NCBI RefSeq assembly: GCF_030269545.1
Contig: NZ_BSTN01000021.1
Coordinates: 42,742-106,741 of the forward strand
Reading direction: 5' to 3'
DNA length: 64,000 nucleotides
Source: Actinomadura sp. NBRC 104425
GTDB lineage: Bacteria; Actinomycetota; Actinomycetes; Streptosporangiales; Streptosporangiaceae
Positions 50,965 through 59,796 of the stretch are shown here, in pieces. The notes beneath the pieces are model-generated. The model saw only the letters and a program-made list of their open reading frames with translations, made no database searches and was not told the DNA's origin. The position numbers and the translations under genes were made by a program. How positions within the stretch are numbered: the stretch's first letter is position 1; each line of letters begins with the position of its first letter.

Positions 50965-51618
50965 ATGCGCGTTCTGGTGGTCGAGGACGACGAGGAGATG
51001 GCCAACGCGGTGGCCTCGGGGCTGCGCCGCATGCGGATGGCGGTCGACGTCGCGTTCGACGGCACCGACGGGCTGGAGCGCGCGCTGACCAACGACTACG
51101 ACGTCATCGTGCTCGACCGCGACCTGCCCGGCACCCACGGCGACGAGGTGTGCGGGACGCTGGTGTCGGCGGAGACCCGCGGCCGGATCCTGATGCTGAC
51201 CGCGGCGTCGTCCACCGACGACCTGGTGGACGGGCTGGGCCTGGGCGCCGACGACTACCTGCCCAAGCCGTTCGACTTCCCGGTGCTGGTGGCGCGGATC
51301 ACGGCGCTGGCCCGGCGGGCCCATCCGGTGGTGCCGCCGGTGCTGCGGCACGGCGACCTGGTGGTCGACACCGCGCGGCGCAAGGCCAGCCGGGGCGACC
51401 GCCCGCTGGATTTGACGCCCAAGGAGTTCGGGGTGCTGGAGCTGCTGCTGGCCTCCAAGGGCCGGGCGGTGTCGGCCGAGGAGCTGCTGGAGCGGGTGTG
51501 GGACGAGACCGCCGACCCGTTCACCCACGCGGTGAAGGTGACGATCAGCAGGCTGCGCGCCAAGCTCGGCGACCCGCCGATCATCGAGACGGTGGCCCGG
51601 CGCGGCTACCGGATCTGA
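50965..51618 (+). CDS. OmpR-family response regulator
   Basis: This 217-residue regulator has a receiver domain (RVLVVEDDEEMANAVASGLR; phospho-acceptor Asp51 in VIVLDRDLPG; Lys in DDYLPKPFDF) and a C-terminal OmpR/PhoB winged helix (DLTPKEFGVLELLLASKGRA, TVARRGYRI). ATG 50965 follows GGGGGCGTGG. Its likely kinase partner is encoded at 58492-59796, separated by the peroxidase and exporter genes. Control of the MacB-type exporter and lipoproteins is plausible. Confidence 0.92.
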   Translation: MRVLVVEDDEEMANAVASGLRRMRMAVDVAFDGTDGLERALTNDYDVIVLDRDLPGTHGDEVCGTLVSAETRGRILMLTAASSTDDLVDGLGLGADDYLPKPFDFPVLVARITALARRAHPVVPPVLRHGDLVVDTARRKASRGDRPLDLTPKEFGVLELLLASKGRAVSAEELLERVWDETADPFTHAVKVTISRLRAKLGDPPIIETVARRGYRI

Positions 51619-51646
51619 ACGCGCGGCGCCGGACGGCCGCCTGCGG

Positions 51647-51691
51647 CGGCGAGGCCCGGTCGCGGATCGCCTCCGCGACCGGGCCTCGCCG
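51647..51691. terminator. 20-bp perfect hairpin terminator
   Basis: CGGCGAGGCCCGGTCGCGGA (51647-51666) and its exact complement (51672-51691) with a 5-nt loop lie between the convergent response regulator and peroxidase genes and can stop both. Confidence 0.85.
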
Positions 51692-51732
51692 CTTCATCCC
51701 GTCACGGCGTCACGGGCACACCGGGGACGCCG

Positions 51733-54000
51733 TCATCCCGACCGTGAGCAGGCGGTGGTGTTGAGGGTGAACTTGTCCGGGGCCGGGTTGCTGCCGTTCC
51801 AGCCGGCTGTGATCTCGACCTGGCGGGTGCGGCCGGGCGGTATCGCGGTGCCGGCGGAGCCGGTGACGGTGACGTCGGTGCCCTTCTGCGCGGCGGTGCC
51901 GCCCCGCGCCCCGGTGACCTTCTGCCCGTTCAGGTAGCGGAAGCGCAGCGCCCATTCGCTGATGGGCCGCCGCCCCGTGTTGGTGATCTGCACCCGGGCG
52001 GTGAAGGTGCCCGAGCCGGAGCCCTGCTGCCCGGTGACCCGGTAGGCGACGTGGCAGCGTTCGGGCGGGACCTGCCCGCCGACGTAGAAGACGGTGCTCG
52101 GCAGCTCGGACCGCTCCAGGTCGGTGTTGTCGGCGATGATGTCGCCGAGGTTCCTGCGGAAGTCGATGCCGTAGGCCTTCTTGATGGCGTTCAGGGTGCG
52201 CATCTGGTTGCCGTAGAAGAACCGGTCGCCGTCGCGAAGCCGCTGGAACTCCCTGGTCCAAATCGCCTTCTCCAGCTCGCCGAGCTCCTCGCCGGGGGCG
52301 TGCGGTTCGGCGAGCATGCCCGCGTACGCCTCGACGTTGTCGACCGAGCCGTAGATGGCCTTCAGGCGCGCGGCCAGCGGGGTTCGGCGGGTGAACGCGA
52401 CCGGGTCGGTCAGCGCCGCCTCGTCCCGCATGTCCAGGTCGGTGCCGAACAGGTTGGTCAGGCGGGTGAAGTCGAGGCTGTCGGGGTCGTTGATCTCGTC
52501 GCCGGGGGTGAGCTCCGGGTCGGAGGGGAAGTCCTCGGACGACTCGCCGGTGATCGCCTTGAACGACGTCTTGGGCGGCAGTCCGTAGGCCTTGCGCAGC
52601 TGGTTGTAGCTGGGGATGCCGTGGTCGCGGGTGCGGGACAGGTCGATGGCGGCCAGGTCGGACACGCAGGTGGGCGGGTCGGAGCACACCACGTTGCGCA
52701 CCAGCTCCTCGACCAGTTCGTCGTTGCGGTACTGCGCCTTGCCGCCGATCCCCTGCAGCATCGGGCCGAGCTGGAGCCGCTTCATCAGCGCCGGGTTGTG
52801 CATGGCCCGGTTGAGCACGACGGTCAGCGTGATCTTCTTGCCGTCGTCGCTCAGCGTCGGCATGAGCCCCTCGTCGCGGAACACGTCGAGGTCGGCCTGG
52901 CTGTAGCGGCTCGCGTCGGTCTCCAGGACGACATCGCCGTGGATCATGCTGTGCACGCGGAACCCGACGCTGGCGAACTCGGTGCTGAGGGTGGCGTTGA
53001 CCCGCGGGTTGTACCCGGTGTAGGGCGCCAGGCGGACGCCCATGGCGGACAGGAACTCGTTGTAGGTGATGTACTGCATCTCCGCGATGACGACGCGGCG
53101 GGCGATCTGGAACTTCTGCTCGTCCGGCATCGACTTCGGCAGCAGCCCCACGATCCGGTTGTGCTCGCGCGCGAAGAGGGTCTGCACCGCGGTGATGAGG
53201 ATGTTCTCGTTGGCCCGCATGTCGCCCGCCACGACGGCGCCGGCGGGGTCGGAGACGAGCTTGCCGCCCAGTTCCATCGCCGGGGCCGTGGAGGCGTCTC
53301 CTCTGGCGTCGCGGCGCGGCAGGTAGCCGTCCGGCATGAGCAGCCGCGCGCCGTTGTTGGACGGGTCGCCGTCGACGGTGCCTTCGCGCATCCAGTCGAG
53401 CCGCTGCTTGGTGCCCCCGTACACGTTGAACGCGTCGATGTAGGAGCTGGCCGTGTTGACCTGCTGGCGCGGTGAGGTGACACCGGTGCCGAGGGCGGGC
53501 GCGGAGCGGGTGAACGGGACCTTGGCGGGGAACTTCATGTTCTCCAGCGGGTCCTCGGGATCCAGCGGGATGTCGGCCTCCTCGCCGTGCGGGTCGCCCT
53601 CCTCCCTCCCCAGGGCCAGGCCGACGGTGTGGTCGATGAACTGCCCCCAGACCCAGCCCCACTGGGAGACCTGGTTCTCCGAGAAGATGTTCACCGAGTT
53701 GAGCCTGCCGTCGGGGTCCCGTCCCTGGTCGCTGAATAACCGGTTGGAGACGTAGCGCGCATTCGGCCCGTTCCACATCGAGTTGAGGCCGTCGCCGTAC
53801 CGGGCGGGGGCCAGCCGCGAATAGTTCGAGCCCGCGCGGCCCCAGTCGGGATGCCTCAGGTTGTTGCCGCTGCCGTCCAGGCTCTGCACGTCGACGGGGG
53901 CCGCCAGCGCGCCGGCCGGGCCCGAAAGGACGGTGACGCCCCCCGTGAGCAATGCGGCGGCCGTCGCTGTGAACGGCCGCCGCATTTTCCCTGATCTCAT
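51733..54000 (-). CDS. Secreted animal-type haem peroxidase fused to a CBM2-like domain
   Basis: This 755-residue exported protein has a signal peptide (FTATAAALLTGGVTVLSGPA ending LAAP). Residues about 40-620 are an animal haem peroxidase/peroxinectin-like domain: distal His in WVWGQFIDHTVGLAL, LFAREHNRIVGLLPKSMPDE, and proximal His in FASVGFRVHSMIHG. Residues about 640-755 resemble a family-2 carbohydrate-binding module (CHVAYRVTGQQGSGSGTFTA, WALRFRYLNGQKVTG, VEITAGWNGSNPAPDKFTL). AAAGGGAGCGGAC precedes the ATG. Such an enzyme is unusual in a peptide cluster; it could oxidise phenolic residues or be a neighbour by chance. Confidence 0.88.
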   Translation of the reverse strand: MRSGKMRRPFTATAAALLTGGVTVLSGPAGALAAPVDVQSLDGSGNNLRHPDWGRAGSNYSRLAPARYGDGLNSMWNGPNARYVSNRLFSDQGRDPDGRLNSVNIFSENQVSQWGWVWGQFIDHTVGLALGREEGDPHGEEADIPLDPEDPLENMKFPAKVPFTRSAPALGTGVTSPRQQVNTASSYIDAFNVYGGTKQRLDWMREGTVDGDPSNNGARLLMPDGYLPRRDARGDASTAPAMELGGKLVSDPAGAVVAGDMRANENILITAVQTLFAREHNRIVGLLPKSMPDEQKFQIARRVVIAEMQYITYNEFLSAMGVRLAPYTGYNPRVNATLSTEFASVGFRVHSMIHGDVVLETDASRYSQADLDVFRDEGLMPTLSDDGKKITLTVVLNRAMHNPALMKRLQLGPMLQGIGGKAQYRNDELVEELVRNVVCSDPPTCVSDLAAIDLSRTRDHGIPSYNQLRKAYGLPPKTSFKAITGESSEDFPSDPELTPGDEINDPDSLDFTRLTNLFGTDLDMRDEAALTDPVAFTRRTPLAARLKAIYGSVDNVEAYAGMLAEPHAPGEELGELEKAIWTREFQRLRDGDRFFYGNQMRTLNAIKKAYGIDFRRNLGDIIADNTDLERSELPSTVFYVGGQVPPERCHVAYRVTGQQGSGSGTFTARVQITNTGRRPISEWALRFRYLNGQKVTGARGGTAAQKGTDVTVTGSAGTAIPPGRTRQVEITAGWNGSNPAPDKFTLNTTACSRSG

Positions 54001-54093
54001 GTCCGCTCCCTTTCGGAGACGTGATCTCCGCGCACTTCCGCCTCAGTATCCGCGGGGCGGTGCATGCGCGGAAAGCGTCCAGGAGCGGGACGG

Positions 54094-55290
54094 TCACACA
54101 GTGCGCAGCGCCTCCGTCGGGGACATCCGGGCGGCCCGGATCGCCGGGAGCAGGCCCGCCACCGCCCCGATGGCCACCGCCGCCGCCAGGCCGCCGCCCC
54201 ACGCCAGCGGCGGGATGACGATCTGCCAGTTCTGGACTGCGGCGTACACCGCGACCGCCACTCCCCCGACGACCACGCCGACGACGCCGCCGAGCATGGT
54301 GAGCAGGATCGCCTCCGACAGAAACTGGGTGCGGATATGGCCCCGGGTGGCGCCGAGCGCGCGCCGCAACCCGATCTCGGAGCGGCGCTCCAGCACCGAA
54401 ATGATCATCGTGTTGGCGACGCCGACCCCGCCGACCAGCAGTCCCACCGCGCCGAGCGCCAGGAACAGCCCGTTCAGCGCGGACTTGGCCGCCGCCCGGG
54501 CGACCAGCGCGGCAGAGGGCCGGCTGACCTCGACCTGGGTCGGGTTCTGCGGGTTGGCCGTGGCGGCCAGCACCGCGTGCACGTTCTCCACCTGGTCGGT
54601 GGCGGAGCGGACATAGATGGTGGACGGGTGGCCGTCGAACCCGAGGAACCGCTGCGCCGCGGGGAACCCGATGAGGATCGAGGAGTCGACCTCCGGCGCC
54701 AGCGTCGCGGACTTCAGGATGCCGGCGATGTAGAACCACTCGCCGCCCACCGAGATCCGCTGCCCCTGGTTGATGCGGTCGATGCCGAGCCGCTTGGCGG
54801 CGGTGGAGCCGAGCACGGCGACGGCCTGCTCGGCCGTGGCCGCGTTGAGGAAGCGGCCCTGGGCGACCGAGGTGCGGACCGCCTCCGGCAGGCCCAGGCT
54901 GGTGGCGGCCACCGTGATCGCGTTGGTGTTCACCTTCGGGATCAGCGGGCTGCGGTAGACCTTGGCGTCGACGACGCCGGTGTACTGCACCTGCTGCACG
55001 GGACCGATCCGGCGGATCATCCCGGGCGCCTCCTTGGGCAACTTGGTCTCCTCGCCCGACAGATCCTTGCCGTTGGTGACGGTCAGCAGGTTGGTGCCGA
55101 GCTGGTCGATCTGCGCGAGCAGGCCCGCCTGGGAGGACGCCGACAGCCCCAGGACGGCCACGATCGACGCCACGCCGATCGCGATGCCGAGCGCCGACAG
55201 CGCGGCGCGCAGCTTCCTGGTGCGCAGGCCGACGCTGGCCGTCCGGGCGAGGTCGGCGGGCTGCATCCGCAGCGGCGCGGCGACGCTCAT
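54094..55290 (-). CDS. MacB/FtsX-type ABC transporter permease
   Basis: This 398-residue permease has four helices: one at the N-terminus (LSALGIAIGVASIVAVLGLS), a large extracytoplasmic MacB-PCD-like domain (about 50-275), and three at the C-terminus (LFLALGAVGLLVGGVGVANT plus IISVLERRSEIGLRRALGAT, and two more). It forms an exporter or mechanotransmission complex with the ATPase and adaptor encoded just upstream. Its ATG overlaps the ATPase stop by 4 nt. Confidence 0.92.
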   Translation of the reverse strand: MSVAAPLRMQPADLARTASVGLRTRKLRAALSALGIAIGVASIVAVLGLSASSQAGLLAQIDQLGTNLLTVTNGKDLSGEETKLPKEAPGMIRRIGPVQQVQYTGVVDAKVYRSPLIPKVNTNAITVAATSLGLPEAVRTSVAQGRFLNAATAEQAVAVLGSTAAKRLGIDRINQGQRISVGGEWFYIAGILKSATLAPEVDSSILIGFPAAQRFLGFDGHPSTIYVRSATDQVENVHAVLAATANPQNPTQVEVSRPSAALVARAAAKSALNGLFLALGAVGLLVGGVGVANTMIISVLERRSEIGLRRALGATRGHIRTQFLSEAILLTMLGGVVGVVVGGVAVAVYAAVQNWQIVIPPLAWGGGLAAAVAIGAVAGLLPAIRAARMSPTEALRTV

Positions 55291-56039
55291 GACAGCCTCC
55301 CTTCGTCGGTGGTGTCGGCGATGATGTGGCCGTCGAGGACCTCGATGCGGCGCGGCAGCCGGTTGGCCAGATCGCGGTCGTGCGTGATGATCGCGATGGT
55401 GGCGCCCTCGGCGTTGAGGTCCTTGAGCAGCTGGAAGATGCTGGCACCGTTGTTGCTGTCGAGGTTGCCGGTCGGCTCGTCGGCCAGCAGGATCGCCGGC
55501 CGGCCGACGAGGGCCCGGGCGATGGCCACGCGCTGGCGCTCACCGCCCGACAGCTTGCCGGGCTTGAACGACGCGCGGTGCGACAGCCCCACCCGGTCCA
55601 GCGCCTCTGCGGCCAGCGCGCGCCGCTTGCTGCGCGGCACGCCCGCGTACAGCAGCCCGTCGGCGACGTTCTCCAGCACCGTGGAGTACTCGGCGAGGAA
55701 GAACTGCTGGAACACGAACCCGATGGTGGTGGCCCGCAGCCCGGCGAGCTCCCCGTCGCTGAGTTCGGCGACGTCCTCGCCGAGCAGCCGGATGGTGCCG
55801 GTGGTGGGGCGGTCGAGGGTGCCCATGAGGTGCAGCAGGGTCGACTTGCCCGACCCGGACGGCCCGACGATCGCGACCAGCTCGCCCTGCCGGATGGTGA
55901 AGCTGACCTGGTCGAGCGCGAGCACCGGCGACTCGCCCGGGTAGACCTTGCTCACCTGGTCCAGTTGGAGGACCGGGACGCCGCCGCGGCCCTCGTGGAG
56001 CGCCACGGCGGTTTCCGGAGCCGCGTAGTCACCGGTCAT
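55287..56039 (-). CDS. MacB/LolD-type ABC transporter ATP-binding protein
   Basis: This 250-residue ATPase has Walker A (VGPSGSGKSTLLHLMG), a Q-loop (GFVFQQFFL), signature LSGGERQRVAIARAL, Walker B (AILLADEPTGNLDS) and the H-loop (IAIITHDRDLANRLP). Its partners are the FtsX-type permease downstream and the membrane-fusion-like adaptor upstream, both overlapping by 4 nt, so all three are translated in step. Confidence 0.95.
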   Translation of the reverse strand: MTGDYAAPETAVALHEGRGGVPVLQLDQVSKVYPGESPVLALDQVSFTIRQGELVAIVGPSGSGKSTLLHLMGTLDRPTTGTIRLLGEDVAELSDGELAGLRATTIGFVFQQFFLAEYSTVLENVADGLLYAGVPRSKRRALAAEALDRVGLSHRASFKPGKLSGGERQRVAIARALVGRPAILLADEPTGNLDSNNGASIFQLLKDLNAEGATIAIITHDRDLANRLPRRIEVLDGHIIADTTDEGRLS

Positions 56040-57244
56040 GACGCGGGCACCACGACTTTCTGTCCGGCGGTCAGGCCCTGGCCGGTGACCGCGACCCTGC
56101 CCGCCTCGTTGTCGAAGATCCCCAGTTCGACGGGCACCAGGGTGCGCGCGCCGTTGGCGCCGACGACCTCGACGGCGTAGCCGCCGCCCGCCAGGGCCAG
56201 CAGCGCGTTCACCGGCACCGACAGGACGCTGTTCTCGGTCTCGGTGACGATGGACACCTGCACCGGCGCCTTGTCGAGGGTGCCGGTCGCCTTCTTGTCG
56301 AGCGGCCGGATGGTGACATTGACGGTGAGCGAGCCGTCGTCGGCCTTCTTGGCGACGGCGCCGACGGCCGTCACGACGCCCTGGGTGGTCTTGAGGTTGG
56401 GCAGCGTGATGGTGACCTTGTCGCCGGGCTTGACGTTGCCCTGGTTGCTGGCCTCCAGGTCGACCGAGATCTGCCGGTCGGTGGAGCTGGCGGAGAACAC
56501 GGTCATGTCGGTGCCGGCCCGGGTGCCGTTGGTGGCGTTGACCTCGGTGACCCGCAGCTGGTCGCGGGGCAGGAACACGACCATGTCGGTGCCGACCTCG
56601 CCGGTCTCCTCCAGGCCCATGTCGTCCTGGAGCTCCTCGACGGCGTCCTCGGTGGCCCAGCCGAAGTAGCTGGACTTGGGGTTGACTTCGCTGCGGTCGG
56701 CGTAGCCGAGGGCGACCAGCGCGGTGTTGAGCGCCCGCACGTCGGCGCCCTTGAGGCCGCGCTTGAGGTCGCGGTAGACCGGCGTGCTGCCCTTGAGGAA
56801 GATCACCGGCTTGCCGTCCACCCGGTACATGACCTGGCCGGACTTGATCGTCTGACCGACCTTGGGCAGCTTGGTGAAGGTGCCGCTCGCCTTGTTGATG
56901 ACCTTGTAGCTGCCGGCGTAGCCGAGCGTGCCGCTGACCGGGATCCGCGACGACAGGCGGCCCTGGGTGACCGAGGCCAGCGCGGTCGGCGAGTTGTTGG
57001 TCCAGCTGCTGTTCTTCTCCTCGGACGAGCCGGAGGTGGACACCGCGTAGGCGACCCCCGCCGCACCGACGACGGCGACCGCGGCGCCGGCGGCCACGAT
57101 GCGGCGGCGCCGGCGGCGGCGCGGACGGCGCGGCTTCAGCCGGGGCTCGGTGGCCTGCCCGGCCGGGTCTGCGGCCAGGCCGGCGGTGCGCCCGGACTCC
57201 GAGTCGCCCGACGGCGCGCTGTGCACGGGCTGCGTGGTGCTCAC
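56036..57244 (-). CDS. Periplasmic-adaptor-like protein with peptidoglycan-binding segment
   Basis: This 402-residue membrane-anchored protein has a basic stretch (RRPRRRRRRR), one helix (IVAAGAAVAVVGAAGVAYAV), then the adaptor domain. Beginning TQGRLSSRIPVSGTLGYAGS, this has a PG_binding_1-like insert (LKRGLKGADVRALNTALVAL, then WATEDAVEELQDDMGL) and HlyD-like beta domains (GDKVTITLPNLKTTQGVVTA). GTG 57244 is chosen because GGGAGGATGAC precedes it; an ATG 15 nt earlier lacks a site. It begins 1 nt after the upstream lipoprotein stop. It probably links the ABC permease to the cell wall. Confidence 0.9.
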   Translation of the reverse strand: MSTTQPVHSAPSGDSESGRTAGLAADPAGQATEPRLKPRRPRRRRRRRIVAAGAAVAVVGAAGVAYAVSTSGSSEEKNSSWTNNSPTALASVTQGRLSSRIPVSGTLGYAGSYKVINKASGTFTKLPKVGQTIKSGQVMYRVDGKPVIFLKGSTPVYRDLKRGLKGADVRALNTALVALGYADRSEVNPKSSYFGWATEDAVEELQDDMGLEETGEVGTDMVVFLPRDQLRVTEVNATNGTRAGTDMTVFSASSTDRQISVDLEASNQGNVKPGDKVTITLPNLKTTQGVVTAVGAVAKKADDGSLTVNVTIRPLDKKATGTLDKAPVQVSIVTETENSVLSVPVNALLALAGGGYAVEVVGANGARTLVPVELGIFDNEAGRVAVTGQGLTAGQKVVVPAS

Positions 57245-57245
57245 G

Positions 57246-57821
57246 TCATCCTCCCGCATTCCCGTTCCCGGTGGTGGATTTGCCCGCGCCGGGCCCGCCC
57301 GGCTGGTACTTGGCGCAGGCCTCCGCCGCCTTCTTGAACTGCGGCGAGTCCTGGTCGACCTCGTTGGCGTTGAGCTTGATCCCGCCCTGCGGGTCAGGGT
57401 CGGGGAACTTGGTGACGCCCTGCTGGCGCATGCACTTGGCGTACTCGACCGCGGCGTTGCGGTCGGTCTGCGGGGCGCCCTCGCCCGACTTGGGCTCGTA
57501 GGCCTTGCAGGCCTGCTGCGCCTTCTTGAACTGTGCGGATTCGGGGTTCAGCTGGTTGTCCGGTCCGCCGGTGATGCGGATGGCGCCGTTGGCGTCGGGG
57601 TCGGGGAAGTTCGGCAGCCCGTTGGCGCGCATGCACTTGGAGTACGCGACCGGGTCGCCCGACCCCGCCTTGCCACCGCTTCCGGAGGCGGCGCTGCTCT
57701 TCCCGCCGACGTTGGCGACACCGGGCCCCTCGGATTCGCCGGAACAGGCCCCGGTGAACATCAGCATGAGCAGCAGGCCGCCCGCCACCGCGACGGCGGA
57801 CCTGCCGTGACGTTGCCTCAT
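57246..57821 (-). CDS. Lipoprotein with two KCMRxxG repeats
   Basis: This 191-residue lipoprotein has signal and lipobox (LLLMLMFTGAC). It contains two copies of a repeat of about 60 residues: YSKCMRANGLPNFPDPDANG with FKKAQQACKAY, and YAKCMRQQGVTKFPDPDPQG with FKKAAEACAKY. Each repeat has two Cys that may form a disulphide, plus the FPDPD acidic turn that could bind calcium. The next lipoprotein upstream has one copy. It is co-transcribed with the adaptor and ABC genes and may act as an extracytoplasmic partner or sensor. The family is common in actinomycetes but functionally undefined, as far as I know. Confidence 0.8.
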   Translation of the reverse strand: MRQRHGRSAVAVAGGLLLMLMFTGACSGESEGPGVANVGGKSSAASGSGGKAGSGDPVAYSKCMRANGLPNFPDPDANGAIRITGGPDNQLNPESAQFKKAQQACKAYEPKSGEGAPQTDRNAAVEYAKCMRQQGVTKFPDPDPQGGIKLNANEVDQDSPQFKKAAEACAKYQPGGPGAGKSTTGNGNAGG

Positions 57822-57901
57822 TTCATTTCCCTTCTGGAGGGATCGCCTGAGTCATTGGTACCGGGGGAATGGTTTCGGGCCCGTATCGTCTCGGCGGACC
57901 G

Positions 57902-58327
57902 TCAGGATCCGCTCTCCGGACCGCGGGTCGAGATCGAGGTCGGGGCGCCCCCGCCGGGCATGAGGCTGCCGCACTTCTGCTGCGCCTTCTGGAATTCCGG
58001 CGAGGCCGGGTCGACCAGGTCGCCGTTCATCTGAATCGCGCCCGACGCGTCCGGGTCGGGGAAGTTCTTCAGGCCGTTGGCGCGCATGCACTTGGAGTAC
58101 TCCAGCACCTTGGCCCGGTCGATCTTGCCGGCCGGCTTCAGCGGCGCGCCGGACGGCTGGTTGGTCTGCGTCACCTTCTCGCCGCCCGGAGCGGCGGGCT
58201 TGGTGCCCTGCTCTGCCGCCTTGGACGGCGCGGCGCTCCCGGAGGAGTCGTCCTCGCCGCCGCAGGCCGCCAGGAACAGCGGCAGGGCGGCCACGGCCGC
58301 GATGACGACACCGGCATTCTTCCGCAT
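57902..58327 (-). CDS. Lipoprotein with one KCMRxxG repeat
   Basis: This 141-residue lipoprotein has signal and lipobox (IAAVAALPLFLAACGG). After a Ser/Ala/Pro-rich linker comes a single repeat YSKCMRANGLKNFPDPDASG with FQKAQQKCGSLMPGG, matching those of the next gene. GGAGAACGAAA precedes ATG 58327. It is the first gene of the exporter operon, divergent from the histidine kinase (164 nt apart), so the kinase and response regulator are good candidates for its control. Confidence 0.8.
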   Translation of the reverse strand: MRKNAGVVIAAVAALPLFLAACGGEDDSSGSAAPSKAAEQGTKPAAPGGEKVTQTNQPSGAPLKPAGKIDRAKVLEYSKCMRANGLKNFPDPDASGAIQMNGDLVDPASPEFQKAQQKCGSLMPGGGAPTSISTRGPESGS

Positions 58328-58491
58328 TTTCGTTCTCCTTCGCATGGACCTTGCGTCGACACTGTTCTATGGGAATCACGGTTTCGCGGGGGTATCACCG
58401 GAGCGGCCCACCAATTGCCGCGAGGTACGGTGAAACCAGGCAGAAACCCTTGATCTGGAAATATGAGCATGACCGCCGCCCCGAAGGAGCG

Positions 58492-59796
58492 ATGATGCGC
58501 GTGCCGCTTCGCCTGCCCGGAAAGTTCCGGCTGCCCAGGCAGACCATCCGGCTACGGCTGACGCTGCTGTACGGGGTGCTGTTCCTGCTCTCCGGCGCGC
58601 TGCTGCTCGGCATCACCTACGTGCTGGTCAGCAGAGCCACCGACCACGGGTACACCTACACCGCGCCGGGCGGCGCGAGCGCCAGGGTCGAGGGCAAGCA
58701 CCTGGAACCCAAGCCCGGCAACGTGGTGGTGAGCGCCCGGGGCCTCACCGAGGAGCAGGTGCTGCAGCAGTCCCGGCTGCTGGAGGCGCAGGCCGAGCAG
58801 CAGCGCGCCGACCAGCTGCGCGAGCTGCTCGTTCAGTCGGGCGTCGCGCTGTGCATCATGGCCTTCATCTCCATCCTGCTCGGGTGGATCGTCGCCGGCC
58901 GGGTGCTGCGCCGGGTCCGCACCATCACCGCGACCGCCCGCGAGATCTCGGCGAACAACCTGCACGAACGGCTCGCCCTGGAGGGCCCGGTGGACGAGCT
59001 CAAGGAGCTCGGCGACACCATCGACGACCTGCTGGCCCGGCTGGAGTCGGCGTTCCAGGCGCAGCGCCGGTTCATCGCCAACGCCTCGCACGAGCTGCGC
59101 ACCCCGCTGGCCCGGCAGCGGGTCATCGTCCAGGTCGCGCTGTCGGATCCCGACGCCACGGTCGAGTCCCTGCGCGCCGCGCACGAGCGGGTGCTCGTCT
59201 CCGGCGAGCAGCAGGAGCGGCTGATCAACGCGCTGCTCACCCTCGCTCGCGGCCAGGCCGGGCTGGACGTCCGCAAGCCGTTCGACCTGGCCGAGGTGGT
59301 GCGGCAGGTGGTGGCGTCCCGGCGGGCCGACGCCGACGTCCGCGGCGTCCGGCTGAGCGCGCGGCTGACGCCGGCCCGCGCGGCGGGCAAGGCCGACCTC
59401 GTGGAACGCCTCGTGGTCAACCTCGTCGACAACGCGCTGCGCTACAACGTCCCCGACGGCGTGGTGGACGTCGCCGTGGAGGACCGCGGCGGGCAGGCCG
59501 TGCTGTCGGTGACCAACACCGGCCCCGTCGTCGCCGAGGCCGACCTGGAACGGCTGTTTCAGCCGTTCCAGCGGCTCAAGCGCACCGAACGCCGCGGCGA
59601 CGGCGGCCTCGGGCTCGGCCTGTCCATCGTGCAGGCCATCGTGACGGCGCACGGCGCCTCGCTCGACGCCGTGCCCCGCCCGGGGGGCGGGCTGGCCATC
59701 ACGGTGACCTTCCCACCGCCCCATCAGTCCTCCAGCCAGTCGGACAGCACCCGGCCCACCTCGGCCATCGACCGGGGCTTGACCATGTCGCGGTGA
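58492..59796 (+). CDS. Membrane sensor histidine kinase
   Basis: This 434-residue kinase has TM1 (LTLLYGVLFLLSGALLLGIT), an extracellular segment of about 80 residues, TM2 (LCIMAFISILLGWIVAGRVL), HAMP, the H-box FIANASHELRTPLARQRVIV, the N-box VVNLVDNALRYNVPDGVVD and the G-box GDGGLGLGLSIVQAIVTAHG. CCGAAGGAGCG precedes the ATG. The last ~24 codons (after VTFPPPHQ) overlap the 3' end of the convergent NRPS gene by 73 nt. It probably pairs with the response regulator at 50965. Confidence 0.93.
   Translation: MMRVPLRLPGKFRLPRQTIRLRLTLLYGVLFLLSGALLLGITYVLVSRATDHGYTYTAPGGASARVEGKHLEPKPGNVVVSARGLTEEQVLQQSRLLEAQAEQQRADQLRELLVQSGVALCIMAFISILLGWIVAGRVLRRVRTITATAREISANNLHERLALEGPVDELKELGDTIDDLLARLESAFQAQRRFIANASHELRTPLARQRVIVQVALSDPDATVESLRAAHERVLVSGEQQERLINALLTLARGQAGLDVRKPFDLAEVVRQVVASRRADADVRGVRLSARLTPARAAGKADLVERLVVNLVDNALRYNVPDGVVDVAVEDRGGQAVLSVTNTGPVVAEADLERLFQPFQRLKRTERRGDGGLGLGLSIVQAIVTAHGASLDAVPRPGGGLAITVTFPPPHQSSSQSDSTRPTSAIDRGLTMSR

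Noticed and set aside
51710..55543. A 1,277-codon minus-strand open frame spanning peroxidase and ABC permease
   Set aside because: It is a shifted frame across two real genes on the same strand; no motif survives in it.
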